This document shows positions 8,008 to 15,946 of a stretch of DNA of 64,000 nt, one piece after another. The stretch covers positions 160,447 through 224,446 of the forward strand of contig NZ_QKTO01000005.1 of the NCBI RefSeq assembly GCF_003234855.1. Direction: 5' to 3'. Under the pieces are notes generated by a model. The model was not told the origin of the DNA. It ran no database searches and saw only the letters and a program-made list of their open reading frames with translations. Source of the DNA: Curtobacterium sp. MCBD17_032 (GTDB taxonomy: Bacteria > Actinomycetota > Actinomycetes > Actinomycetales > Microbacteriaceae). The first letter of the stretch is position 1; each line of letters begins with the position of its first letter. The position numbers and the translations under genes were made by a program.

Positions 8008-9117
8008 TTGACCACCACCCCGATCCAGCCCGGATACACCCGCACCCGGCCCGCCTCCGGCCCGAGGGGCTCGAGCACGTCCACGTACTCGGCCGTCCTC
8101 GCGCAGGTCAAGGAGCACGACCTGCTCCGGCGCCGCACCGGGTTCTACTGGTCGCTGTTCGGGTCGCTCGTCGGCACGCTCGCGCTCGCGTGGGTGGCCT
8201 TCGCGGTCCTCGGCGAGTCGTGGTTCCAGCTCATCGTGGCGGGCGCACTCGGCGTCGTGTTCACCCAGTTCGCCTTCCTGTCGCACGAGGCCGCGCACCG
8301 CCAGGTGTTCGCCTCCCAGCGCTGGAACGACCGGGCCGGCCGGTACGTCGGCACGTTCCTGGTCGGCCTGAGCTACTCGTGGTGGATGACGAAGCACACG
8401 CGTCACCACGGCAACCCGAACACCATCGGCAAGGACCCCGACATCGCCGCCGGTGTGATCCGGTTCACGCCGGAGGACGCCGCCGACACGCGCGGCGCGC
8501 GGAGCGTCTTCACCCGGTTCCAGGGGTGGCTGTTCTTCCCGCTGCTGACGCTCGAGGGCATCAACCTGCACTGGTCCGCCGTGCACACCGTGCTGACCGG
8601 TGGCGACACCAAGGCCGACCGCAGGGCCCGCGTCCTCGAGGCCACGCTGCTCGTGCTCCGCTTCGGGATCTACCTCACCGTGGTGTTCTGGTTCCTGCCG
8701 TTCGGCATGGCGTGCGCGTTCCTCGGCGTCCAGCTGGCCGTGTTCGGCGTGATGATGGGGGCCTCGTTCGCCCCGAACCACAAGGGCATGCCGACCATCG
8801 CCCACGACGCCAAGGTCGACTTCTTCTCGCGGCAGGTCCGGACGTCGCGGAACATCCGCGGCGGCTGGTGGGTGTCCTTCCTCATGGGCGGCCTCAACTA
8901 CCAGGTCGAGCACCACCTGTTCCCGTCGATGCCGCGTCCGGCGCTCAAGAAGGCCCGTCTGCTCGTCCGCCAGCACTGCGAGACGCTCGACGTCCCGTAC
9001 ACCGAGACGACCCTGCTCCGCTCGTACGGCATCGTCGTCCGCTACCTCAACCGGGTCGGCCTGGCCGCCCGCGACCCGTTCACCTGCCCGATGGTCTCGG
9101 AGCTCCGGATCCACTGA
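8008..9117 (+). CDS. Membrane fatty acid desaturase
   Basis: The 369-residue desaturase most likely starts at TTG 8008 (GGAAGG nine bases upstream). It has the three histidine boxes that bind the di-iron centre: HEAAH, HTRHH and, near the C-terminus, QVEHHLFPSMPR. The last is the form seen in acyl-lipid front-end and delta-9-like desaturases. Hydrophobic spans lie around residues 48-68, 72-90, 115-130, 170-190 and 215-250. It would introduce double bonds into membrane acyl chains, possibly adjusting fluidity. The acyl-CoA synthetase 75 bases downstream fits lipid remodelling. Confidence 0.93.
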   Translation: MTTTPIQPGYTRTRPASGPRGSSTSTYSAVLAQVKEHDLLRRRTGFYWSLFGSLVGTLALAWVAFAVLGESWFQLIVAGALGVVFTQFAFLSHEAAHRQVFASQRWNDRAGRYVGTFLVGLSYSWWMTKHTRHHGNPNTIGKDPDIAAGVIRFTPEDAADTRGARSVFTRFQGWLFFPLLTLEGINLHWSAVHTVLTGGDTKADRRARVLEATLLVLRFGIYLTVVFWFLPFGMACAFLGVQLAVFGVMMGASFAPNHKGMPTIAHDAKVDFFSRQVRTSRNIRGGWWVSFLMGGLNYQVEHHLFPSMPRPALKKARLLVRQHCETLDVPYTETTLLRSYGIVVRYLNRVGLAARDPFTCPMVSELRIH

Positions 9118-9192
9118 CCGACCGGCGGACCACGCCGCGCTCCCACCCGTACGATCGACGGACACCCATCGTCGACGGAGACGGAGCCCGGC

Positions 9193-10848
9193 ATGACCAC
9201 CACTGACCTCGCCCACCCGACGGACGCAGCGGACGCCGGCCGGTCACCCGCGGACGGCCCGCGCCACCACGCGACCGCCTCGGTCGCCGCGGTCCTCGCC
9301 GAGTCGGCCGCCCGGTACCCGGACGACGTCGCGGTGATCGTCGGCGAGCAGCGGACCACCTACGCCGAGCTCTGGGAGCAGACCCTCGCGTACGCCGGGG
9401 CGCTCCGAGCCCGTGGCGTCACCGAGGGCAGTCGGGTCGCGATGCTCATCCCGAACGTGCCGGACTTCCCTCGCGTCTACTACGCCACCCTCGCGCTCGG
9501 CGCCGTCGTCGTGCCCGTGCACGCACTCCTCAAGCGGCACGAGATCGAGTACGTGCTCCGCGACAGCGGCGCCGCCCTGCTCGTCTGCGCCGCCCCGCTG
9601 CTCGCGGAGGGCGCGGCCGGCGCCGCGCTGGCCGGCGTGGACGTCGTGACCGTGCTCGCGCCTCCCGGCCAGGAGGACGCCGACGACGCCATCCCACCCC
9701 GCCTGGAGGCCCTCGCCGCGTCGAGCGCGCCCCTCACCACGCTGACGCCCCGCGACCCGTTCGACACCGCGACGATCCTGTACACGAGCGGCACCACGGG
9801 GCAGCCGAAGGGGGCCGAGGGATCGCACTTCGCCCTGCTCGAGCAGGTGAACACGCTCCTCATGAGCACGTTCGACATGCGACGGGGGGACGTGTTGCTC
9901 GGCGCGCTGCCCCTGTTCCACACGTTCGGGCAGACCTGCACGATGAACACCGGCTTCCGCGCGGGCGCGACCATCGTCATGCTGCCGAAGTTCGACGGCG
10001 ACGCCGCCCTCGCCGCGATGGTCGAACACGGCTGCGGCATCTTCATGGGCGTCCCGACGATGTACATGGGGCTGCTCGACGCCGCCACACGCACCGACGC
10101 CCGACCCGAGCTGCGGTACGCGATCTCGGGCGGGGCCTCGTTGCCGCTCGCCGTGCTCGAACGCTTCGAGGTGGTGTACGGCGCCCCGATCCACGAGGGC
10201 TACGGCCTGACGGAGACCTCCCCCGTCGCGGCCTTCAACCACGTCGGGCGGACTCCCCGCCCAGGCACGATCGGCACACCGGTCTGGGGCGTCGAGGTCG
10301 AGATCGCCGACCCCGCGCTCCAGGACCGCGTCGAGCTGCTCCCGCACGGCACGATCGGCGAGCTCGTCATCCGCGGGCACAACCTCATGAACGGCTACCG
10401 CAACCGACCGGACGCGACCGCGGCGGCCCTGGTCGACGGGTGGTTCCGCACGGGCGACCTCGGGACGAAGGACGACGACGGCTACCTCACCATCGTCGAC
10501 CGCACGAAGGACATGATCATCCGCAACGGCTACAACGTGTACCCGCGCGAGGTCGAGGAGGTGCTCGCGGCGCACGAGGACGTCACGATGGCCGCGGTGT
10601 TCGGGATCCCGCACGACGTGCACGGCCAGGAGATCGCCGCCGCGGTCGTCCTCGCCGACGGTGCCACCACCACCTCGGACGAGCTCGTCCGGTACGTCGC
10701 GGACGCCATCGCGGCGTACAAGTACCCGCGGGTCGTCCACGTCGTCGACGCGCTCCCCCTCGGTCCGAGCGGCAAGGTGCTCAAGCGCGCCCTCGTCGAC
10801 CGGTTCGGGGTGCCGGCCGGACCGGAGCAGCCCGGGGGCGACGTCTGA
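9193..10848 (+). CDS. Long-chain acyl-CoA synthetase (AMP-binding enzyme)
   Basis: The 551-residue member of the ANL superfamily activates a carboxylic acid, probably a fatty acid, to acyl-AMP and then acyl-CoA. Visible motifs are the phosphate loop TSGTTGQPKGAEGSH, the A5 motif GYGLTETSP, DGWFRTGDLG, the hinge KDMIIRNGYNVYPREVEE, and the catalytic lysine in LGPSGKVLKRAL. The start at ATG 9193 is the first in frame. It follows the desaturase on the same strand and is likely cotranscribed with it, so it may feed fatty acids to lipid synthesis or degradation. Substrate chain length cannot be judged. Confidence 0.92.
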   Translation: MTTTDLAHPTDAADAGRSPADGPRHHATASVAAVLAESAARYPDDVAVIVGEQRTTYAELWEQTLAYAGALRARGVTEGSRVAMLIPNVPDFPRVYYATLALGAVVVPVHALLKRHEIEYVLRDSGAALLVCAAPLLAEGAAGAALAGVDVVTVLAPPGQEDADDAIPPRLEALAASSAPLTTLTPRDPFDTATILYTSGTTGQPKGAEGSHFALLEQVNTLLMSTFDMRRGDVLLGALPLFHTFGQTCTMNTGFRAGATIVMLPKFDGDAALAAMVEHGCGIFMGVPTMYMGLLDAATRTDARPELRYAISGGASLPLAVLERFEVVYGAPIHEGYGLTETSPVAAFNHVGRTPRPGTIGTPVWGVEVEIADPALQDRVELLPHGTIGELVIRGHNLMNGYRNRPDATAAALVDGWFRTGDLGTKDDDGYLTIVDRTKDMIIRNGYNVYPREVEEVLAAHEDVTMAAVFGIPHDVHGQEIAAAVVLADGATTTSDELVRYVADAIAAYKYPRVVHVVDALPLGPSGKVLKRALVDRFGVPAGPEQPGGDV

Positions 10849-10871
10849 CCCATGCCGCTCCGCTCGGCCGG

Positions 10872-11732
10872 GTGGAGCTGATCACGGACCTGCGGCGAGC
10901 CGACTGGCTCGTGCCGCGCCTCCAGGCCTTCGGCACCGTCGCCGGCACGGTCGGCGCCGACTTCGAGGGGTACGTCCGCATCCTGCATCCGCTGTCGGCG
11001 TTCCGGGAGGACCCGTCGAGGCCCGAGCGACACGGCGAGCCCGACGACGACGCCGTCGTCGAGTCCGGCACCTGGCGATGGTCCGACGTCGCCGTCCGGA
11101 CCGGACGGACCATCGAGGCCGGGACCTCGTGGCGCACGGTCAGCGGGAGCCGCGAGGACGACGTGCTGTTCGACGACGGCTGGCGCGTCGAACCGCCGGC
11201 CGAGGGATGGCTCGAGCCGGGCCTCCTGGCCGCGCTGACCCCGCACCTCGCCGCTTCGACGGCGACGCCGTCCGACCTGGTGGCCGCGATCTGGGACGGC
11301 TGGAGCGACCTGAGCGGCGGCGCCACCCTCGCCTCCGCATGGGAGGGCGGAACGCCTTCTCGGGCAGAGCGAGTCGCTGCCGAGTCGGAGTCCGCGCAGC
11401 TGCGCGCTGCGCACGAGGCGTCGCTCCGCGCGGTCCGCCATGCACTCGCCGCCCCCCGACTGCACCTGCCGTACCGCGAGCACTTCCTGGTGCGCACGAC
11501 GCTCGCGGACTGGGCCGACCCGACCTGGACCGAGCGCGCGGCGATCGCGGACGGCGTCCCGCTCGCCCACACACCGCAGTTGCTGTGGCCGGAGGACCAC
11601 GCCTGGGTCCTCGGGACGGAGATCGACAGCGACTCGACGCTCGTCGCCGGGCCGCGACGGCTCGTCGACGCGGTCCTCACAGACGGTCGGTTCGAGGCGT
11701 ACGAGGTCGACCCGGCCAGCGGCCTGCGCTGA
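10872..11732 (+). CDS. Conserved-looking protein of unknown function
   Basis: I do not recognise a characterised family. From the GTG at 10872 it has 286 residues. It is soluble, acidic and Trp-rich, with recognisable blocks VELITDLRRADWLVPRLQAF, EGYVRILHP, LSGGATLASAW and PQLLWPEDHAWVLGTEIDSDSTLVAG. The last two blocks resemble uncharacterised actinobacterial proteins that look like distant SMI1/KNR4-type folds. The start is uncertain, since the frame is open further upstream and the ribosome site is weak. Its end overlaps the convergent ABC ATPase gene by 56 bases, which is unusual. Confidence 0.65.
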   Translation: MELITDLRRADWLVPRLQAFGTVAGTVGADFEGYVRILHPLSAFREDPSRPERHGEPDDDAVVESGTWRWSDVAVRTGRTIEAGTSWRTVSGSREDDVLFDDGWRVEPPAEGWLEPGLLAALTPHLAASTATPSDLVAAIWDGWSDLSGGATLASAWEGGTPSRAERVAAESESAQLRAAHEASLRAVRHALAAPRLHLPYREHFLVRTTLADWADPTWTERAAIADGVPLAHTPQLLWPEDHAWVLGTEIDSDSTLVAGPRRLVDAVLTDGRFEAYEVDPASGLR

Positions 11733-12534
11733 CGCCGGCCGACGTCGTCCCGCGCAGCTCGACGCGGAGGCCGTCGGGCGTCCGGACCGTCCTGCCCCGG
11801 ACGCGGAACACGTCGGCGAGCACGTCGGGTGTGAGCACGTCCTCCGGTGCGCCCGCGGCGGCGACCCCTCCCTCGTCGAGGACCACGAGGTGGTCGCAGT
11901 AGCGCGCGGCGAGGTCGAGGTCGTGCAGCACGACCACGACGGTGCGCGAGCCGGCGGCGAGCAGGTCGAGGAGCTCGAACTGGTGGTGCACGTCGAGGTG
12001 GTTGAGCGGTTCGTCGAGGACGAGCACCGCGGGTTCCTGGGCGAGCGCGCGGGCGATCTGCACCCGCTGCCGCTCGCCGCCCGACAGGCCGCTCCACCGC
12101 CGCTGCTCGGTCCCGGCCATGCCCACGTGGGCCAGTGCCTCCCGGCAGATGCCGTCGGCGTCGTCGTCGAGCGTCCCGAGCCGGGACCGCCACGGGAGCC
12201 GACCGAGTCGGACGACGTCGAGCACCCGGTGGTCGATGTCCGTGTGCGCCTGCTGTTCGACGAAGGCGAGCCGACGGGCCACCGTCCGACGCGTGCGTGT
12301 CCGGAGGTCGTCACCGTCGAGTGTCACGGTGCCCCGGTCCGGAGGTGTGACGCCCGCGAGGCACCGGGCGAGCGTCGACTTGCCGGAGCCGTTGGGTCCG
12401 ACGATCCCGGTCATCCGCCCGCTCGGCGCGAGCAGGTCGACGCCGACCAGCAGGTCGATGCCCTGCACGGAGCGCCCCAGGTCACGCGCGCCCAGGGCCC
12501 CGGAGGCGTCACCAGTGGTCGTGCCCGCGGTCAT
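11677..12534 (-). CDS. Metal-chelate/cobalamin ABC importer, ATP-binding subunit
   Basis: The 285-residue ATPase has Walker A GPNGSGKST, Q-loop FVEQQAH, signature LSGGERQR, Walker B VLVLDEPLNHLD and the H-loop LHDLD. The DEPLNHLDVHHQ form is typical of FecE/BtuD/FhuC proteins, which energise siderophore, haem or cobalamin import. It is the last gene of a four-gene leftward operon (binding protein, methyltransferase, permease, ATPase) whose members overlap by four bases, so expression follows the promoter above 15339. Confidence 0.93.
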   Translation of the reverse strand: MTAGTTTGDASGALGARDLGRSVQGIDLLVGVDLLAPSGRMTGIVGPNGSGKSTLARCLAGVTPPDRGTVTLDGDDLRTRTRRTVARRLAFVEQQAHTDIDHRVLDVVRLGRLPWRSRLGTLDDDADGICREALAHVGMAGTEQRRWSGLSGGERQRVQIARALAQEPAVLVLDEPLNHLDVHHQFELLDLLAAGSRTVVVVLHDLDLAARYCDHLVVLDEGGVAAAGAPEDVLTPDVLADVFRVRGRTVRTPDGLRVELRGTTSAGVSAGRWPGRPRTPRTDRL

Positions 12535-13550
12535 GCGCGCTGTCCGCGGCGGAGGACGACCAGGAACGTCGGCACCCCGATGAGCGCCGTGACGACGCCG
12601 ACCGGGATCTGGTGCGGTGCGAGCGCCAGCCGTCCGGCGAGGTCCGCGACGACGAGGAACACCGCGCCGGCGAGGGCGGACACCGGCAGCAGGAGCCGGT
12701 GTCCGGGACCCACGAGCATGCGGGCCGCGTGCGGCACGACGAGTCCGACGAACCCGATGGCCCCGACGGCGGCGACGACCGCGGCGGTGGTCGCCGCCGC
12801 CCCGACGAGCACGACGATCCGGAGCAGCCGGACGTCGATCCCGAGCGCCACGGCGGCGTCGTGGCCGAACACGAACGCGTCGAGCGCCGGTGCCACGGCC
12901 ACGAACACGACGGTGGCGAGGGCGACGACGACCGCACACACGACGACCGAGGACCAACGCGCCGCTGCGAGCGAGCCGAGCAGCCAGTAGGTGATGCCAC
13001 GCGTGGCGTCCGCGTCCCCCCAGGCCGTGACCACGAGCGACGTCACGGCCGAGAAGAGCTGGCCGACGACGACGCCGGTCAGCACGACGCGGCTCGTACT
13101 CGCGGTGTCCCGCCCCATGAGCGCGAACACGAGCGCGAACGAGACGAGACCACCCACGAGCGCTCCCCCGGCGAGGGTGACGGACCCGGCGCCGAGGCCC
13201 AGGACGAGGACGAGGACGGCCCCCGTCGAGGCTCCGGAGGAGATCCCGAGCAGGTACGGCTCGGCGAGCACGTTGCGCGTCACCGCCTGCAGCACACACC
13301 CGCACACCGCGAGTCCCGCTCCGGCAGCCGCGGCGAGCAGGACCCGCGGGAGCCGGAGTTGCCACACGACCGAGTCGGCCAGTGGCGGCAGCGGCGTGAG
13401 CGGCACGCCCAGGTGGGTGCCGATCGAGCGGACCGTCTCCGTCCACGTGATCGAGCCGCCCGCGAGCGTCACGCCGGCGACGACGACCGCGACGAGCGCC
13501 ACCGCCAGCGCCGGCACGACGAGGGTGCCCCGCAGGGCGGTCGGGGTCAC
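12531..13550 (-). CDS. Metal-chelate/cobalamin ABC importer, FecCD-type permease
   Basis: The 339-residue inner-membrane permease has about ten hydrophobic segments. FecCD landmarks are RLPRVLLAAAAGAGLAVCG, QAVTRNVLAEPYLLGISSGA and VGLVVPHAARMLVG near the C-terminus. It probably dimerises, which would explain the single permease gene. The start is the GTG at 13550, sharing GTGA with the stop of the methyltransferase gene; its own stop shares ATGA with the ATPase start. It would pass the chelate delivered by the lipoprotein at 14335-15339. Confidence 0.95.
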   Translation of the reverse strand: MTPTALRGTLVVPALAVALVAVVVAGVTLAGGSITWTETVRSIGTHLGVPLTPLPPLADSVVWQLRLPRVLLAAAAGAGLAVCGCVLQAVTRNVLAEPYLLGISSGASTGAVLVLVLGLGAGSVTLAGGALVGGLVSFALVFALMGRDTASTSRVVLTGVVVGQLFSAVTSLVVTAWGDADATRGITYWLLGSLAAARWSSVVVCAVVVALATVVFVAVAPALDAFVFGHDAAVALGIDVRLLRIVVLVGAAATTAAVVAAVGAIGFVGLVVPHAARMLVGPGHRLLLPVSALAGAVFLVVADLAGRLALAPHQIPVGVVTALIGVPTFLVVLRRGQRA

Positions 13551-14338
13551 CGGCGGGCGAGCACGACGAAGTCGTCGAGGTACTGCCAGACCGGACCGAC
13601 CTCGGCGAACCCGGCGACCTCGAGCGCTGCCGTGTGGAACGCGAGGCTGAGCTCCGGGTTCGGTGGCCGGAGTGCGAAGCGGCGCTCCCGCTCACCCGCG
13701 AGACGGCCGTACCGTTCGACCGCGGTGACCTCGGCGAACCACTGGTCCCAGTCCAGGGCACCCGCGGCACGGTCGGTACGCTGCGTGCGCTCGTCGTCGC
13801 GGGCGCTGAGCTCGGCGAACAGGGTCCGTCCGTCGAGGTGGCGCAGGTGGTCGGCGTTGAGCACGACCCCGCCGGGAGCGAGGAGCCCTCCGAGGTCGTT
13901 GTACACACGGCTCAGCACGTCCGACGGCAACCAGTGCAGGGCGGTCGAGCTGAGCACCGCGTCGGGGACCGCCCCGTCGAGGCCGGCCGTCCAGTCGCGG
14001 TCCCACAGGTCGGCGTCGACGAAGCGCACCGGCTGCCCGGCGAGCGCCGTCCGCCCGAGCTCGAGGAGCACCGGGTCGAAGTCCACGGCGATGCAGGTGA
14101 CGTCCGGCCGGCGGGCGAGGACCCGTTGGCTGATGGAGCCGGGTCCGCTGGCGAGGTCGAGCACGACACCGCCCTCGGGCACGACGTGGTCGACGACGTC
14201 GAGCATGACCGTGAAGCGCTGCTCCCGGTGCGTGATGTACGCCGCCTGCTGGGCGTCCCAGGCGGCCAGGAGGTCGAGCGCGCGCTCGGTCTCGGCGGTG
14301 GTCGGGGCGTCGGTCGTGGTCGTGGTGGTGGTGGTCAT
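13547..14338 (-). CDS. Class I SAM-dependent methyltransferase embedded in a metal-uptake operon
   Basis: The 263-residue enzyme has the SAM-binding motif I GGVVLDLASGPGSIS, an acidic motif II (IAVDFDPV), and DAVLSSTALHWLP as motif IV. It has an odd N-terminal run of eight threonines encoded by consecutive ACC/ACG codons. It lies between the substrate-binding lipoprotein and permease genes, overlapping both by four bases. It may therefore modify the imported chelator or its derivative after uptake, or help build it. That role is inferred from context; the target is unknown. Confidence 0.88.
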   Translation of the reverse strand: MTTTTTTTTDAPTTAETERALDLLAAWDAQQAAYITHREQRFTVMLDVVDHVVPEGGVVLDLASGPGSISQRVLARRPDVTCIAVDFDPVLLELGRTALAGQPVRFVDADLWDRDWTAGLDGAVPDAVLSSTALHWLPSDVLSRVYNDLGGLLAPGGVVLNADHLRHLDGRTLFAELSARDDERTQRTDRAAGALDWDQWFAEVTAVERYGRLAGERERRFALRPPNPELSLAFHTAALEVAGFAEVGPVWQYLDDFVVLARR

Positions 14339-15339
14339 CGTCGTTCCTCGGCGTACGCGGTCAGGGCGGTGGACACGGTCTGCAGGGCGTCGATGCTCCG
14401 CACCGACGGGTCGAGCTCGGTGGCCGGGACGGCGACGAGGTGGTCGTCACGGACGGCGCTGAGCCCCTTCGTCACGGCGTCCGAGCGCAGCTGTGCGATC
14501 TTGTCGTCGGCGCTGTCACCGGGCAGGCCACGTGACAGGTCGGCAACCACGATCACGTCCGGGTCGCGCTGGGCGATCTCGTCCCAGCTGGTCTCGCCCC
14601 ACTGCGCGTCGAGGTCCTCGAACGCGTTCGTCGCGCCGGCGACCCGCCCCATCGTGTCGGCGAGCCCGTTCCCGCCGGCGACCACGGGTGCGCCGTTCAC
14701 GGACGAGTAGAGCCAGGCGACGGAGGGCTTCCCGGTGTCGGATGCAGCTGCGGTGACCTGCTCGAGCGTGTCCCGCTGTTCGGCGACGAGGTCGCGGCCA
14801 CGCTGGTCGACCCCGAACACCCGGGCGATGTCCGTCACCTCGTCGAGGATCGCGTCGAAGCCGACCTCGTCGGGGACGAGGGCGGGGTCCTCGCAGTCGT
14901 TCGCCGACAGGTACGCCGGCACGCCGAGGTCGACCAGTTCCTGCCGGCTGCCCGCGGCCTCGGAGGCGAACGCGGAGGCACGCATCGAGTAGACGAAGTC
15001 CGGTTCCGCCTCGCGGAGCTGCTCCGTGGTCGGGTACTGGTCGGCGAGGACCGGCACGTCGTCGTACGCCTTCCGCCACTCCGGCGCGACGGCGTCCGTG
15101 AGGTAGCTCGTCCCGACCATGCGGTCGTGCAGACCGAGGGCGAGCATGACCTCGGTCGCGCCCTGCTCGAGGGTCACCGCACGCTCGGGAGGCGCGGCCA
15201 CGGTGAGCGGCATGCCGCAGCTGGTCAGACTGGTCGCGCTCGACGGGGACCCTGCTGGGCGGTCGGCAGCAGTCGGGCTCGCGCACCCGGCCATGGTCAG
15301 TGCGATGAGTGCCACAACCGGAATGAGAATCGTTTTCAC
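14335..15339 (-). CDS. Substrate-binding lipoprotein of a metal-chelate ABC importer
   Basis: A 334-residue exported lipoprotein: the signal peptide ends in the lipobox LTMAGC, so Cys19 would be lipidated. The body has the TroA/FecB-type bilobal fold motifs (PERAVTLEQGATEVMLALGL, EAEPDFVYSM, VFGVDQRG, then WDEIAQRDPDVIVVAD). Proteins of this family bind siderophores, haem, cobalamin or metal chelates. The GTG start at 15339 overlaps a Zur-like palindrome. It is the first gene of the operon running down to 11677. Confidence 0.92.
   Translation of the reverse strand: MKTILIPVVALIALTMAGCASPTAADRPAGSPSSATSLTSCGMPLTVAAPPERAVTLEQGATEVMLALGLHDRMVGTSYLTDAVAPEWRKAYDDVPVLADQYPTTEQLREAEPDFVYSMRASAFASEAAGSRQELVDLGVPAYLSANDCEDPALVPDEVGFDAILDEVTDIARVFGVDQRGRDLVAEQRDTLEQVTAAASDTGKPSVAWLYSSVNGAPVVAGGNGLADTMGRVAGATNAFEDLDAQWGETSWDEIAQRDPDVIVVADLSRGLPGDSADDKIAQLRSDAVTKGLSAVRDDHLVAVPATELDPSVRSIDALQTVSTALTAYAEERR
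15324..15338. promoter_or_regulatory. Zur-like 15-bp near-palindrome at the operon start
   Basis: TGAGAATCGTTTTCA (15324-15338) is a near-palindrome with 5 of 7 arm positions matching, A+T-rich against this genome. It resembles the actinobacterial Zur consensus (TGAAAAT-x-ATTTTCA type). It overlaps the GTG start of the lipoprotein gene. A Fur or other metal-regulator site is the alternative. Confidence 0.4.
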
Positions 15340-15540
15340 GACGTCACCGTACGGGGTTGCCAGGATGCGCACCAAATCCGGGCGGAGGCGTACGCCGCGC
15401 GGCGCGGCCGGGTCGCCCGCCGGGACCGAGGCGAGTGTGCTCCCGGGAGGACTCGTCAGGACGGGAGACCATGACAGCACTCGTCCGGAACGCTGCCGTC
15501 GTCGGGGGATCGCGGCCGCCGCCGCGCTCGCACCCACCGC

Positions 15541-15598
15541 CGCTGACCACGTGCGTGCTGAGCACGGGGCGCTGACCACGCGCGTGCGGAGCACGGGG
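15541..15598. repeat. Two tandem 29-bp repeats abutting attL
   Basis: Copies at 15541-15569 and 15570-15598 match at 27 of 29 positions. The first contains the palindrome CGTGCTGAGCACG. The block ends 14 bases before the prophage attachment core, on the host side. Apart from this repeat and the regulatory site above, the interval 15340-15612 shows nothing else I can support. Confidence 0.85.
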
Positions 15599-15612
15599 TC
15601 GGGGCGCCCTCT

Positions 15613-15657
15613 GGTCCGGTGGGCCCTGCCGGGATCGAACCGACGACATCCACGGTG
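15613..15657. other. attL, left attachment core
   Basis: This 45-base stretch is identical to 33901-33945 and corresponds to the 3' half of tRNA-Val plus seven bases beyond its 3' end. The identity stops exactly at GTG|AAA here and at GTG|TAA on the right. Confidence 0.95.
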
Positions 15658-15729
15658 AAAGTGCGGCGGTTGGTGCCGCGGTCCTCCGCAGGCGCGCCGC
15701 GTGTTCGCGAACTGGCGGTGGCATCTTGA
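15658..15729 (+). other. Detached 3' end of the phage repressor reading frame (viral tail)
   Basis: If the prophage ends are joined as in excision, the repressor frame passes through the core and continues here for 23 codons to TGA 15727-15729. The added tail starts KVRRLVPRSS and ends VRELAVAS. In the integrated state this piece has no start and is not translated. The Ala-rich, small-residue C-terminus resembles ssrA-like tails read by ClpXP. Confidence 0.75.
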
Positions 15730-15801
15730 CAGCGTGCGCGATCTGCGGCGAGCCGATCAGCTACGGCATTCGAGGGTTTGGTCGAGCGCACTGGTACCAC
15801 G

Positions 15802-15822
15802 ACGAGACCGGAATGGTCTCGT
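15802..15822. repeat. Inverted repeat upstream of integrase
   Basis: ACGAGACC and GGTCTCGT arms (8 bp each, perfect) are separated by five bases. The site is between attL and the integrase start, where arm-type integrase sites or an operator are expected. No T-run follows, so it is less likely to be a terminator. Confidence 0.5.
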
Positions 15823-15946
15823 GCCAGGGAGTCGTAGGTCCGGTCGTCCCACCTCGCTCAGTCGCGACTCCGAACGCGTGACGATTGCACGGCGCGCCTA
15901 CTTGACTTTGGTGTCGGAGGGGGTGCGGCAGACTAGGAGGCTGGCG

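Noticed and set aside
14300..14336. Run of threonine codons at the methyltransferase start as a slippage switch
   Set aside because: The ACC/ACG codons are mixed and in frame; there is no homopolymer and no sign of frame disruption.
15613..15657. A second functional tRNA gene at attL
   Set aside because: Only the 3' half of tRNA-Val is present; the 5' half and anticodon loop are missing.
15902..15940. TTGACT before the integrase as a firm promoter
   Set aside because: No acceptable -10 box lies 16-18 bases downstream, so it is mentioned only as a possibility.
15701..15946. N-terminal extension of the integrase
   Set aside because: The ATG at 15947 has a strong AGGAGG site and begins the usual core-binding domain; the upstream codons look non-coding and overlap the repressor tail region.
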